Assembly: GCA_036245805.1 (NCBI GenBank)
Contig: BTRK01000001.1
Coordinates: 18,545,087 to 18,609,086, forward strand
Source: Pristionchus mayeri
Taxonomy: Eukaryota > Nematoda > Chromadorea > Rhabditida > Neodiplogasteridae
Reading direction: 5' to 3'
Length of the DNA stretch: 64,000 nt
Shown here: one piece after another, positions 45,801-56,752 of the stretch
Layout: each line of letters starts with the position of its first letter
Position numbering within the stretch: position 1 is the stretch's first letter
Notes under the pieces: generated by a model
Database searches by the model: none
What the model saw: the letters and a program-made list of their open reading frames with translations, nothing else
Told to the model about the DNA's origin: nothing
Translations under genes and position numbers: made by a program

Positions 45801-48800
45801 ATGATTCCAAGTAGGCTTTGCTTTTCATTTCGTTTTCTAAATTCTACATTTTCAAAAGTCTGCCTCGTTTTCATTCTTGTCTCTCTGGTTGAAGCCAGGG
45901 TAAAGCTCACCTATTCCGAATTTATCGACGGAGAAGATTTGAAAACTGCTTCCGAGGTAATATTTTTACATCACTGCGTTAAACATCGATGCATACATCC
46001 AGTGCAATTTAGCGATATTATTCCCGATTTCAACGAGGAAAAAGGGATGCAAGGCATACCAACATCAAACTTTTTAAATGTACTTTACTCTCATCCCCTC
46101 GAATGTTTTCCTTAATGCTGTCCTGAATGTTTTCTAATTGGGAGAAATCAAAGTTATCACAATGAGCTTATTCATTGCACAGAAGTAGATTGACCTATTG
46201 CTCTTTCGACCACTGAATATTTGTGTCAGACTGACTTCACGTGCCCCCGTGGATGCATGATCTACAGTGGAACGGAGAATCCGAATTTAGTTATCATCAA
46301 CAAGGCAACTCAGCAGGAAATCACAACGTGCGTCAATTATATTTTTAAATCAATTAAATATTTCCAGTCTTAATTATCTTGCGTTCTACAACAATGAGAA
46401 AGACAAGAGCTATCTCTACGGAATGACACTGATGGTGGGCATAAACATGCGCTAGCAAGTAATATTGGAGTGAATTGGCAAAAAATAGAGCAATGTTATC
46501 TGAAAAAGATGAATGTTTCAGTCAGCGACATACACACTCAAGAACAAGGCTGGGTTAAGCGGAGCCACCTTTGGCCTCTATGTTGTCGCCAATGATGCTC
46601 GTGAGCTTTTTCGTTATTTCGAAATTCCACATTCTCAATGTGAGTTCCAATGAGAAATATACAGGAATACTACACAAAGGAAAATATTTCATGTATGTGT
46701 CAAAACTTGAACGTTCTTAAAAATGAACGTTTCATATGTTTTCTTTCTAGCCAACTACGGCCAAACCCTGCGGATCGCTGATGCCTTTTATTCATCAACT
46801 TTCAACACAACCAATGGAGTGATGACGATTATGACCCGAGGAACGGGCATACGCATGGTCACTCTAAACTCGGAAAAGGTGAGCTATCGTTCCCTCAACT
46901 TAATTTATTGGAAACAAACATTATTTACAAAAGCCTTATCATTCTGATCCTTCAAAACTTTGATCTTTTTACAAATGGTGAAGTTATCAACGTCTGAACC
47001 AGGAAATGACTCCCCGAATCTTCGCTACTGGATACGACGCGATCACGAATGCGGATCAATGTCAGCCTCTGTACACTGCGAAGTGAGACATTTAAAATAT
47101 GGTCTAGTATCTCAGCCCTATGACTTCGCACGGGAATATCCGATAAACCAGGGCACATTAGGACGGGAAGGCCAGACTAACGTATTCTGACCCTGATCAG
47201 TCAAAAATCTGACCATAATCGGCACTAGTTCGGATGAGAACTGTGACCTCATGCCGCCTTTGATATATCACATCGCATGACGTCATAGTTCTCATCCGAT
47301 CTAGTGCCCCATAATCAGTCAAAAATTGTGATTATTCCAGTTCGCTCTCGCACGCGCAGCAGTCTCAAATCGACATCATCGGCCCCATTGCGACGATTCG
47401 CTTCGACGGATTGCCAGGTTCAACCACCGCGACTGTCAAAGTGGGCGGAGACATCAGTGAGCGACTAATTTCAATATTTAAATAATTAATATGTAAATTC
47501 AAAATATTGAAATATTTGTAGTGACGGATGCCCCAGAAATGCGGAATTCCCTCACAATTTCGTCGCCTGGTAAGAAATTATATAAATTTTTGTTATTATA
47601 ACATATATTTAGGGTACAATGGCTGTAAGACCGGAAACAACCCCGTCCTTTATCAGTACAATATGAACAAATTGGACAGACGATTCGTCAGCGACCTCGA
47701 ACAGTTCAGTGATTGGCAGAAAAGTTTAAATTCACGAATGCACTATATAAATTTCATGTTATTGGTCTTTTTGGCACTAGATCGAACGAGAGCACGAAGG
47801 TAACTTTCTCCGTCAAGCATGACTGAGCTAAGATACTATAGAAGGGCACTTCTTTGATTCTCAGTCTGAGGGTATCATACATTTTATTTCCCAGGAGAGT
47901 AAACATCCATGTTGCTGCAAAGACGTGGCTGCCAGTGGACTCCGATACACTTACTATAATCGGACTGCAGGACCAACCACTCAAGTCAGTTGCAAGAGCA
48001 GTTTATCTTTTTTCTGATGTGAGATGAGTCGAGATTCAATTCCTAACAATTAACATCTATACCTATATATTAGGGTGTCCCATAAGTTCTCGGACTTTTT
48101 TTTCAATCCATCTACTACATTAGCCATTGGAGTTAGGACTTAAAATACTTGCGCATAGTTAGTGGCAGAGGGCGTATTGTTACATGTCATTATCCTATGC
48201 ATTCATATCATAGTGATGCTGCAATCTTTGAAAATGCTCATTTTTTGAGCACTTCGTTTTGCTTTTCTGCAACCTCTCCGCGAGATTCTAGGAGAGCCAG
48301 ATGTGTGTGGTGTAATCAGTATCTTGCTGTGTATATAGTAATACATTAACATCGGTTGTACTGCTATTCCAGTAGTATGAAAATGGAAAAATCGAAAATC
48401 AAGGGTACACTTTTACGGTTAGTTGTATATTTTCGAGCATATTTTAGACCTTCGCTAACCAATTGTATCAAAAACCACTTTAAACGTGATGATAATATGT
48501 TCTCAACCTTTTGAGGTTGTTTTTAGAACGTAACCAAGCAATGCCTTTGAAGACACTTTGCAAAAAACAAAATTTCCTATCGATGAAGCAAAGCAAATCC
48601 AGATATCAGAAATGCGCCTGAAATTATTGAATAGCTGTGTGTATTAAATAAAGACTGTAATTGCATTTCAACTCACATTCATTAGCAAAATAATTCAAAA
48701 AAATCATTTTTTGGATTTTGCTATATTTTGTTCAAATTTGTGTAGCACTCTCCAAAAGAACCAGCTATGCTGGTCTAGTGATTTATTTTTAAAGTAGTAT

Positions 48801-49672
48801 CACACACTTTCAAATCGTCTATGGTAGAATGTTGTTAGATTATATATATAACTTAGAAAGCAAAATGTTCATAATGTCCGGAAACTTATGGGACACCCTA
48901 ATATAAGGGGGGTTGATCCAACGTTTGGCGATCGCCAAGGCTTTGAGCGCGCTAAGCAAAGATTCAAGCACTTTGAATACTTACAAAGCACTAAAAGTAC
49001 CCGATGTTGGTTAAATTTTATTTTTTTTGAAAAGTTTTACCAATTTAGAGTTACACAGCGCTGAAAGTATTCTAAATTGCTAAAACTTTACGAATATCGG
49101 CTATTTTCAGCATGTTGTAAGTACTCAAAGTCCTTGAATCTTTGCTTACGCGCTCAAAGCCTTGGCGATCGCCGAACGTTGGATCAGCCCCCCCTTATAT
49201 AAAGCGCTAATTCCTGGCGCGTGACCGGATTGCGAAACAGTTGCGAAATGAGGAGAGAGAGATCGCGCGTCAACAAGTTATGAAACGAGTGATTGCGAAA
49301 CCTAGATACTCCGCTAGGACGAGGCCCCCGCCGTAGGCGGGGTGCAGCTGGACTAGTTTGCTATAAAACAGATCATGTTTGTCAAACAAAGCATTACTTT
49401 TCATTGTTATGTTATTTCCTCCCATAATCTACCTCCTTTTTCAGGTTGATGGGCGAAGTGCCGTACAACCACGATTTCCCCGTGTCGAAAGTCGACGTTC
49501 GACTCACCTGGCAGCGACTCAATTACAACAGTAATTTCGCTATTCAAATGGACGCGACGAAAAGCGCAGGTTGTTGTTGTTTTGATTCCATTGAGATGAT
49601 GAAAACAACACCATTTCAGTCGCATCGTCTCTGCTCATTGCACTCTCCTTCTCTCTGTTCTTCGCTTTGTAG
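45801..49672 (+). CDS. Secreted, probably GPI-anchored CUB-like protein (360 aa), CUB gene 1
   Basis: Thirteen exons join in phase: 45801-45810, 45859-45956, 46230-46327, 46368-46434, 46522-46600, 46751-46878, 47003-47082, 47341-47456, 47522-47569, 47613-47703, 47895-47984, 49445-49569, 49620-49672. A signal peptide (MIPICLVFILVSLVEA) precedes a cysteine-bearing module (FTCPRGCMIYSG), then MTIMTRGTGIRMVTLNS and a second module with YNGCKTG. This resembles the nematode CUB-like (CUB_2) secreted proteins, several of which respond to infection or stress in C. elegans. The C-terminus (SAVASSLLIALSFSLFFAL) is a hydrophobic tail typical of a GPI-anchor signal. Intron 11 (47985-49444) holds two transposable elements. 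Confidence 0.75.
47221..47308. mobile_element. Hairpin MITE with 8-bp target duplication, copy 2
   Basis: Ends GGCACTAGTTCGGATGAGAA and complement; a perfect 8-bp duplication CCATAATC flanks it (47213-47220, 47309-47316). Same family as 26168-26251. In intron 7 of CUB gene 1. Confidence 0.8.
48070..48901. mobile_element. Mariner-like non-autonomous element, 832 bp
   Basis: Ends TTAGGGTGTCCCATAAGTT and complement, flanked by TA (48068-48069, 48902-48903). No transposase seen. In intron 11 of CUB gene 1. Confidence 0.8.
48902..49199. mobile_element. Palindromic element abutting the mariner-like element
   Basis: Ends TATAAGGGGGG and CCCCCCTTATA with internal arms containing TTGGCGATCGCC. Arms are about 120 bp. 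It shares the TA at 48902-48903 with the right end of the preceding element, so one inserted beside the other. Confidence 0.75.
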
Positions 49673-50000
49673 TATCGATATCGTCGCATTTTCATGATTA
49701 TGCCACTACAAATTTTTTGTTCCATGCCATCATCGATAAAGCGTTTGCATGTTCAGATTAGTGTACGTGCAGTTTCGAATTATCCCTTCCCTTCCTTTTT
49801 CCATTTTGCTTGGCTAAACCTCTTGCTATAAATCACCGCATTGGTCTCTCGATAATCACGTTTCGCCCTCTTTTACTCTTTGTGACTAACTCGTTCACAT
49901 TTGCTCTTGAAAAGTTCTTCCTCCTGAGTTTTTGTTATCTTTCGCCGTGATTGCCCATTTAGATACTTTTGTGGCAGGAAGTTTCGTTTGCACCGACTGG
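49673..50000. other. Intergenic with probable promoter of CUB gene 2
   Basis: It contains TATAAATCACCGCATTGG with CTCTCGAT (49826-49853), nearly the same as upstream of CUB gene 1, about 150-175 bp before the start codon. Confidence 0.45.
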
Positions 50001-52041
50001 ATGATTCCCAGTAAGTATGACTTCTCATTTTAAAGATAAATTCGACATTTCCAGAGGTCCTCCACGTTTTCTTCGCTTTGTCGTTGGCTCAAGCCAGAGT
50101 ACAGCTGAATAACTCGGTATATATCGACGCAGAAGACTTTAAATGGACTCCAGAGGTTTCTATATTATGTTTATACTTTGCAAAAAATGCATGTACTTTT
50201 CAAAACTTTTCATCTTTTCTGAACTTTCATTGATCATTGTCTAACTTAATCAGTTGCAAACCCACTTCGCATGCCCTCGTGGCTGCATGGTGTACAGTGC
50301 GACAGAGAACGCAAATCTCATTATCGTCAACAACGCAACTCAGCAGGAAATCGCAAGGTTCATCCATTATAAATATTGAAAAAAAAATATTATTATCCAG
50401 TCTCCGAGATCTCGCGTTCTACAACAATTCGAAGGACCGCAGCTACTTGTTCGGAATGGATTTGATGGTTCGATTTGGGATTCAATATATTGTTATGAAT
50501 GAAAGAGGCACACAATTTGTATTCCAGGCCGCGAATTACTCTCTGAAAAGGAAGACAGGGCAAAGCGGCGACATTTTCGGTCTCTACGTAGTCTCCAGTG
50601 ACGCCCGTAAGCTATCTAGTCCATTCCAAATGTAGTCCAGCGAAAGAGTTTGTTATTACCTGTCAGCACTATAGACAAACTCAATTTCCAGCCAACTATG
50701 GCATGCCACTTCGGGTAGTCGAAGGCTTAAATTCCTCGACATTCAGCACAACAAATGGCCTGATGACGATTATGACCCGAGGAACGGGCATTCGCATGGT
50801 CAATCTAAATTCAGACTCAGTGAGCAAATTTCAGTGTCATTTACTCAAAGCAAACGACAGAAAAAACGTTGTTTCTTTGGTTCTACAATTTACAATTTCC
50901 CTTATCAAATCAAAATCAGGAAATGACTCCTAAAATCTTCGCTACTGGATACGATGCTATTAATGATGGTAGGTCGCTGTATAAAGCAAAGCGAGACATT
51001 GTCAGTTACAAATTACTGTTTCAGAGTGGCGTTATCACATGTCTATGTTTCATAATACATACAAAGTGATTAATGTGGACTACTGCCTTCCACTATATAT
51101 TGCTAAGTGAGGCATGGTATTTTGGTACTATGTCGGATGATCACCGTCGGGTGATCTTCAGGATGATAAGAAAAAATAGTACCCTACTGCAGAATTTTGG
51201 AAGTACTCTTCTAGACAGAGTCGACAAATACAAATCCAACAGAAAGGTGCTATTGTTTTCAATCGGAAGGTTATCATCCGACCTAGTGCCCTCGAGACAT
51301 TTTAAGACCAATACGAAAACATTCTCGCCCTTTCCAGTTCCCTCTCTCACGCTCAGCAGTCTCAAATCGATGTAATCGGTCCCATCGCGACCATTCGATT
51401 CGAAGGATTGCCAGAATCGACGACGGCCAGTGTAACTGTGAGCGGAGACGTCAGTAAGTGCGTGATTTTAATTTAAAAATTACATATTTATTTTAAAAAA
51501 ATTTTGAAAAACTAATACTTTCAGTGACTGAGGCTCCCGAATTGCGCAACTCGCTAACAATTTCATCTCCTGGTTGGGAAATGACGAAAATCATTTCACT
51601 TGCTTAGCAATGCATTTCAGGATACAACGGATGCAGAGTCGACCGTATGTCTGGTTGGACATACGATTACGACCTCTACGAACTGGACCGGCGATTTGTC
51701 AACGACCTCGAACAGTTAAGTACCTGTACAAATTTGAATTTCCTCATTCATATTCATGATAGGCATGTTGATGATCAATTTCAATTCCCAAAGCCTTCAC
51801 TCCTCTGGTGAGAGCGCTCTCTTTGTTTGGAATTGGATGATAATGGCGTAGAAGAGAAAGCGAATCAAGGCATTGGCTCAGATAAATAATCATTGATTAT
51901 CTGGGGAACGGTGGTACTGGAAATGGAAATGAGATCCATAATGTCCATCATTCTCTCTTCCAGAAACGTCACTATCCACCTACGCACCGTACCTTCTCTT
52001 TCTAATTTCGTTAACGTCACTGGACTGGATCAACCGTATAT
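50001..52041 (+). CDS. CUB-like secreted protein, CUB gene 2, C-terminal exons missing
   Basis: Twelve exons join in phase: 50001-50010, 50055-50155, 50254-50357, 50401-50467, 50528-50606, 50692-50819, 50920-50968, 51067-51106, 51338-51453, 51525-51572, 51621-51714, 51964-52041. Exon by exon it mirrors CUB gene 1: FACPRGCMVYSA, MTIMTRGTGIRMVNLNSDS, SLSHAQQSQID, LRNSLTISSPG and FVNVTGLDQPY. Exon 7 of gene 1 is split here into two by an extra intron (50969-51066) that contains a decayed duplicate of the exon end. After the donor at 52042 I find no counterpart of the EVPYNHDFPV domain or the GPI tail; instead there are repeat elements. It may be truncated, or the last exons may lie further right than I can recognise. 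Confidence 0.65.
51124..51290. mobile_element. Diverged, larger copy of the GGCACTA hairpin MITE
   Basis: Ends GGTACTATGTCGGATGATCA and ATCATCCGACCTAGTGCC match copies 1 and 2. The inner part is longer and there is no clear target duplication. In intron 8 of CUB gene 2. Confidence 0.5.
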
Positions 52042-54512
52042 GTGAGTGTTTTCTATTCTAACCACAACAATTCAAGACTGAATTACTCTTCTTTACAACT
52101 GCAGCACAATATTTGTTTTATACAGTGCCGCACGGTCTCCCCCCAGACGAGAGCGGCGCGGAGTGGCGCGGCGGGTCGCACTAGGTCGCATCACTCCCAG
52201 ATGCGCTTCAAAGTTTGCCTTTTTCGCTGTATTTTCGGATGAAGATTCTTCTGATAACTGCCAATCGTTCTGCGAAATCTACATTTCAGAATATTCAGTT
52301 TGAAGTACCGTACGGGTGGGTCATCCTTGGAGTCCCCTCTCCTCCCCTCCCCTCATTTCCATACGACACAGCTCAGCGCCTGAATAAAGAGGAATGGTAT
52401 CGTAGGAAATTAGCAGAGGGGGATGAGAGGGACTCCAAAGATGACCTATCCAAACATAAGCTCAAACTTAATATTTTGAAACGCAGATTTCGCAGATCTA
52501 TTGGTTGTTATTAGGTTGTAACATAAGTTTTGTCGCATTTCGGAGGTTCACAATATTTCCATGAAGGATACTTCTCAAACATTATCAATGCCTGACCTCC
52601 TAGCATATGTTTGGGGTGTTCATGCACATTCAAACCATAGGGTAGAGCTGAACTGCGCACGCTGGCTATGCGAAAAATATTCACATGAACTGATTTAAAT
52701 TTGGTGCAGATTTTTTTAATTCGTTTGATCAGGTGCTAGTTCGCAGAGATGAATAATGAACCAAACTTCTACAGCATGGTGATATACCCCGTCAATGCTC
52801 TTTCAAAATATACGCCAGATATGGTGCTATGTTGAGCGGAATCAAAGATATACTTCACTGAGTGTAAGGTTAGCCGCTGATTCGTAGCCAACTTGACCAA
52901 CTCTTCTGAATCCAGAATTGCAACAACAGTGACTAACATAAGTGCGTTCCAATTACCACTCATGGAGGTATAATTTATCATTAAACAAGTGAGAGAAAGA
53001 ACACTCCACTTGTGGGAAATTTGAATTTTTATTAATTCAATTCGCGCACAATTTTACCAAAATATGCAAGTTTAGGTGTTTCGAATTAAAGATTGTCATT
53101 CAAAAATTTCCAAACTTATCCCAAGTAGATACTAGTAAGGGAAGGGTTTATGGTTAGGATGGACACAACAAATCAGATATTGAACATGTGTGCGAGGTAG
53201 GAATATGAACAAAGTGCCGATTTCATTAGTTTAATTTACATACCATCGTTCTGAATGGAGCCACTTATCTCAACAGAACCCAACCTACCCCAAACTTTGT
53301 CTGCATACTCACCACTTTGGGTGAACTATATTCCACCACTATTTGGATCTGGATATCTATTGAGAAGAAAATTCGGCTTGCGAAAGTTTTCGCGACCGTC
53401 ACCAACCATCCACATTATACAAACTCGTCTACATTTCTAGAACGATTTTCGTTTGTCATTATCCGTGAGTGGTTCAAAATTATGCACATATGTAGTACTT
53501 TACGCAAATCACACAAAATCGGCATAATTTATCCTTTTCAAGAAGAGCTGATGCGTGAAAATGATTTGTAATCCTTATCTCAGTACAACTTTGTCTGACT
53601 AATGTGCCTCCTCAACTGCCTTGTCCTATCACACCTCTCAACCCTCAGAAAGTCCGGTAAGCACGAAAAATTTCTCCGAGGAAATAATCCACTTCGAAAA
53701 AGTGTATTGTGATTGCGTCATCACTATGCAAGAGCGAAAATATTCGATGAGTTGCCTATAAGTTCATAAGATTCCTCTATTAATTACCTGTCTACGTTTA
53801 CAATTTCCGCCTGATTGAGGAGTCGGTTTAAAAATTATAGGGCTCCGAAATTTTGGGCGAATACTTATGATCGATACTGTACATCTAATTTTCAAGCCGA
53901 GACTGATTTGAAACAGTCTTTTGCTCACATTTATTCCTGGAATCTATTATAATGCACACTCCAAATTTATAAAATCTCAGAAAACTCCACTAACTCATGG
54001 ATGGCCTGCAAGCTGCTCAACTTGTTGACGAGCGCCGCTTTGAGGGCTTGATACGATGCCATCTGAGGGAATACAAAATGTACTAGATCCAATGGTTATG
54101 AATTATTAATGTTGCAAGAGTGAGAGAGAGAGAGATCTTACCTTTCCGAAGAGTGGAAGAGGAGAGGGGGAGTGAACCGCTCGCGATGGTAAAATCGAGT
54201 GGAAATGAACTGTGAACCGGGAGAGACGACGTGATTAATTTGATACACTATTACAATGTGCAAATATTTCTTATTTTGGTTTTCTTCTTAAGGAATTTAG
54301 ATTTTCTTCCAAATACACTAGACCTGTATTCGATTAGAGTTTCTTTAAATCCATTGGAATACTTGCCCCTGGCTATCATAAACCGCTGATCCGACTAAAT
54401 GCAATAATGACTGTCTTTCTGCTTATTTATTTACCGGACTCAACGATTTTCCAATCCAATATAGTGCTTTGAAAGTTGTTTAAATAATTTAGCAAATGTG
54501 TAGAAATATTAA
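52042..54512. other. Repeat-rich stretch with no complete gene
   Basis: Contents: a GC-rich patch (52128-52195), an imperfect hairpin built on GTCATCCTTGGAGTCCC (52318-52450), and a single mariner-type end TTAGGTTGTAACATAAG at 52511 without a visible partner. There is also one possible minus-strand exon at 53997-54062. Nothing else here can be assigned to a gene. Confidence 0.45.
53997..54062 (-). other. Possible isolated exon of an unidentified minus-strand gene
   Basis: After an acceptor CCCTCAG the minus strand reads MASYQALKAALVNKLSSLQA with IH before a GA|GTTAGT donor, and an exon-like donor AAAG|GTAAGATC lies upstream at about 54142. I cannot find in-phase partners, so this stays tentative. 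Confidence 0.25.
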
Positions 54513-56410
54513 TCACGAAGGATATTCAGGAGCAGTTGCATACGAAGAGCTGCTGCCGAAACGATTCTGGAATGGAGGGGGAGTCTCTAGGGGAGGATTC
54601 TCCCTTGCTCTTCTCCAATTTATCTCCTGTAGTCTGCACTCCTCCTCCATCGACACTCGAATTGCACTCGATTTGAAGAGGGCGAAGGCTGAAGGTGATT
54701 TCAGTTCAATTACGCTTAATTTAATGAGATAGTGACTTCGAAATGACTAGAAAACTCACCAAAAAGAACAATGGAAGCGAGTCCGTAAGGGAGCCCGTAT
54801 ACTTTAGGCTGAGTTGGTTCTCTGGATCCTGAAAGTTGCTCATTTCGATGAGAATTTGCTCCAATGTGATCAATCAAACAGTCTCCATCTTGAATATTCA
54901 TTTAATAATCTGGGCGAGACGCCTCATCGACTTACTCACCCCAGATGAGAGAGTGAGAGAACCGAATACAGTGAGCGACGAGGTAGATGATGTAGAAGAT
55001 CTGCGCAAGGCATGTATAGGGGGTTCATGGAAAAATCGATTTGTAAATCATGGTAGGTCAAGAGTAAGTACCGTACCCAATCGATAGTACAGTAACAGTA
55101 GATACCGTATACCACTACCGTAACTCACGATTATCGCAAACTAACTTTATTTGTTAAAAGCCTTGATACCGTGTGCAATCGATTCTTCAGTACCCAAGTA
55201 ACTACCGTAACCCAGTTCCGTGGGTCAGATCCAGTTCCTTGGGTCAAACATTTTTCTAAAAATTTCAAACGTTTTTCTAAAATCCCAAAATCGATCATAA
55301 AATGATTCTACAGTAATGAGTTATATGTTAGGATATTTTACAATAATTTAATGATCGATTTTGGATTTTTAGAAAAATGTTTGACCCAAGGAACTGGATC
55401 TGACCCACGGAACTGGGTTACGGTAGTTACTTGGGTGCTGTAGAATCGATTGTACACGGTATCAGGGCTTTTTAAAAATAAAGTTAGTTTGCGATAATCG
55501 TAGGTTACGGTAGTGATATACGGTATCTACTGTTACTGTACTATCGATTGGGTACGGTACTTAGTCTTGACCTACCATGATTTACAAATCGATTTTTCCA
55601 TGAACCCCTATACATGCCGCCGGCGTGGACACCTATGGTTTGGGGGGGGGGGGGCAGATCGATTTCTATCCTGTTTGGGGGGACGTATCAGAAATACAGT
55701 GGACATATCAGAATTGCAGTGGACATACGTCCACAAACACGTCCCCCCAAACGGTAGAGCCCACAATGCAGCCTCAGGGAATGATACAGCATAAAATATA
55801 CACTCACCACTGAAATCTGCAGCAGTCGAAGCACAACGGGGTTCTTCTTGTGAACGACCAATGCGGCGATGGAGAGAATGTACACAGAAAAAGCAGCAGA
55901 TAGTGCTATGCAGAACTGAACGTAATTAAAAAAATGAATACGTGTACATTTATGTTTTATAAAACTACAAACTTCAATAGTCCCTTTCATAGGATTTTTT
56001 AATGGAATTGAGTTGTTTCAACTCTTAAGATAAGGATGGAGCCAGTTCTTCATAATTTTGAACTTTCGGAAAATGCTCACCATTTCAAAAGAAGCGTTTC
56101 TTCCAGGATGGTTGTCGTACCAATACCATCCTCCGAATAGTGCTACTAGCGAGAGGAAGCTTTGCAGAATGAAAGAAATTGTGAAGCCGAAATATGACTG
56201 CAAAGATTGGAATTTTAACGGTCCGTGGGCATCAATGTTGGCAAATCGAGACAAGAGAGCGAGACTACTCCTCTCCCTCGGTTTGCGAAAGCATTTGAGG
56301 GAGACTTAGCCGTCTCGCTACCTTGTCTCTCATTGTCAATCCAGACAGAGATAGATGCAATTATCCTTCCCATAATTCACCTGATACTTCGCTGCATCTG
56401 AAGAGGCCAT
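54513..56410 (-). CDS. Four-transmembrane protein of unknown family (186 aa)
   Basis: Exons (minus): 56410-56381, 56197-56081, 55915-55808, 55000-54940, 54828-54760, 54688-54513, all in phase. Hydrophobic segments are FGFTISFILQSFLSLVALFG, CIALSAAFSVYILSIAALVV, IFYIIYLVAHCI and YGLPYGLASIVLFAFALF. A short loop with NHPGRNAS could carry an N-glycan and would then face outward. The C-terminal 55 residues are polar and Pro/Ser-rich (ENPPLETPPPF, SSSSYATAPEYPS). Start chosen at 56410 because MASSDAAKYQ with donor CAG|GTGAAT fits phase 0 and other in-frame starts would read through an acceptor. Intron 3 (55001-55807) is enlarged by a palindrome. The layout recalls tetraspan membrane proteins in general; no family is recognised. 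Confidence 0.7.
55018..55615. mobile_element. Palindromic element rich in TACCGTA, copy 1
   Basis: Two arms of about 270 bp mirror each other around 55310, with blocks CTTGACCTACCATG, ATCGATAGTACAGTAAC, GATACCGTATACCACTACCG and GGAACTGGATCTGACCC (reverse complement in the other arm). It lies in intron 3 of the four-TM gene. Copy 2 is at 60048-60566. Confidence 0.8.
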
Positions 56411-56752
56411 ACGTCAAAGAATGGAGAAGGAATCAATCGTGCGATGGGAGAAAATGTGTGCCTACTCACTCTATTGTGGGTGAGTCACAACCTTGATATT
56501 CTTCTGCGACCTTCAGATAGTTTCAATCGTCTGTTTTCCAATCGATACCGAAAACGAACACGTTTAATACTTCATTGCGCACCGCCAATCAATCAGAAAG
56601 CCAATAAACATTGCTATGTTCTGTGGTACTTTATATTTAATTCCGAATAACCAAAGTACGATTTCAAAATTGGTTTATTGGTTTGAAATGTATTATCAAA
56701 TCTTTAACACAATCGGAGAAATGTTTAATTTAAGGAGAGGGGGTTGTGTTAT

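Noticed and set aside
50968..51000. GC donor AAA|GCGAGAC in CUB gene 2
   Set aside because: A standard GT donor at 50969 with an acceptor at 51066 keeps frame and restores the DYCLPLYIAN end, so the GC site is more likely a decayed duplicate.
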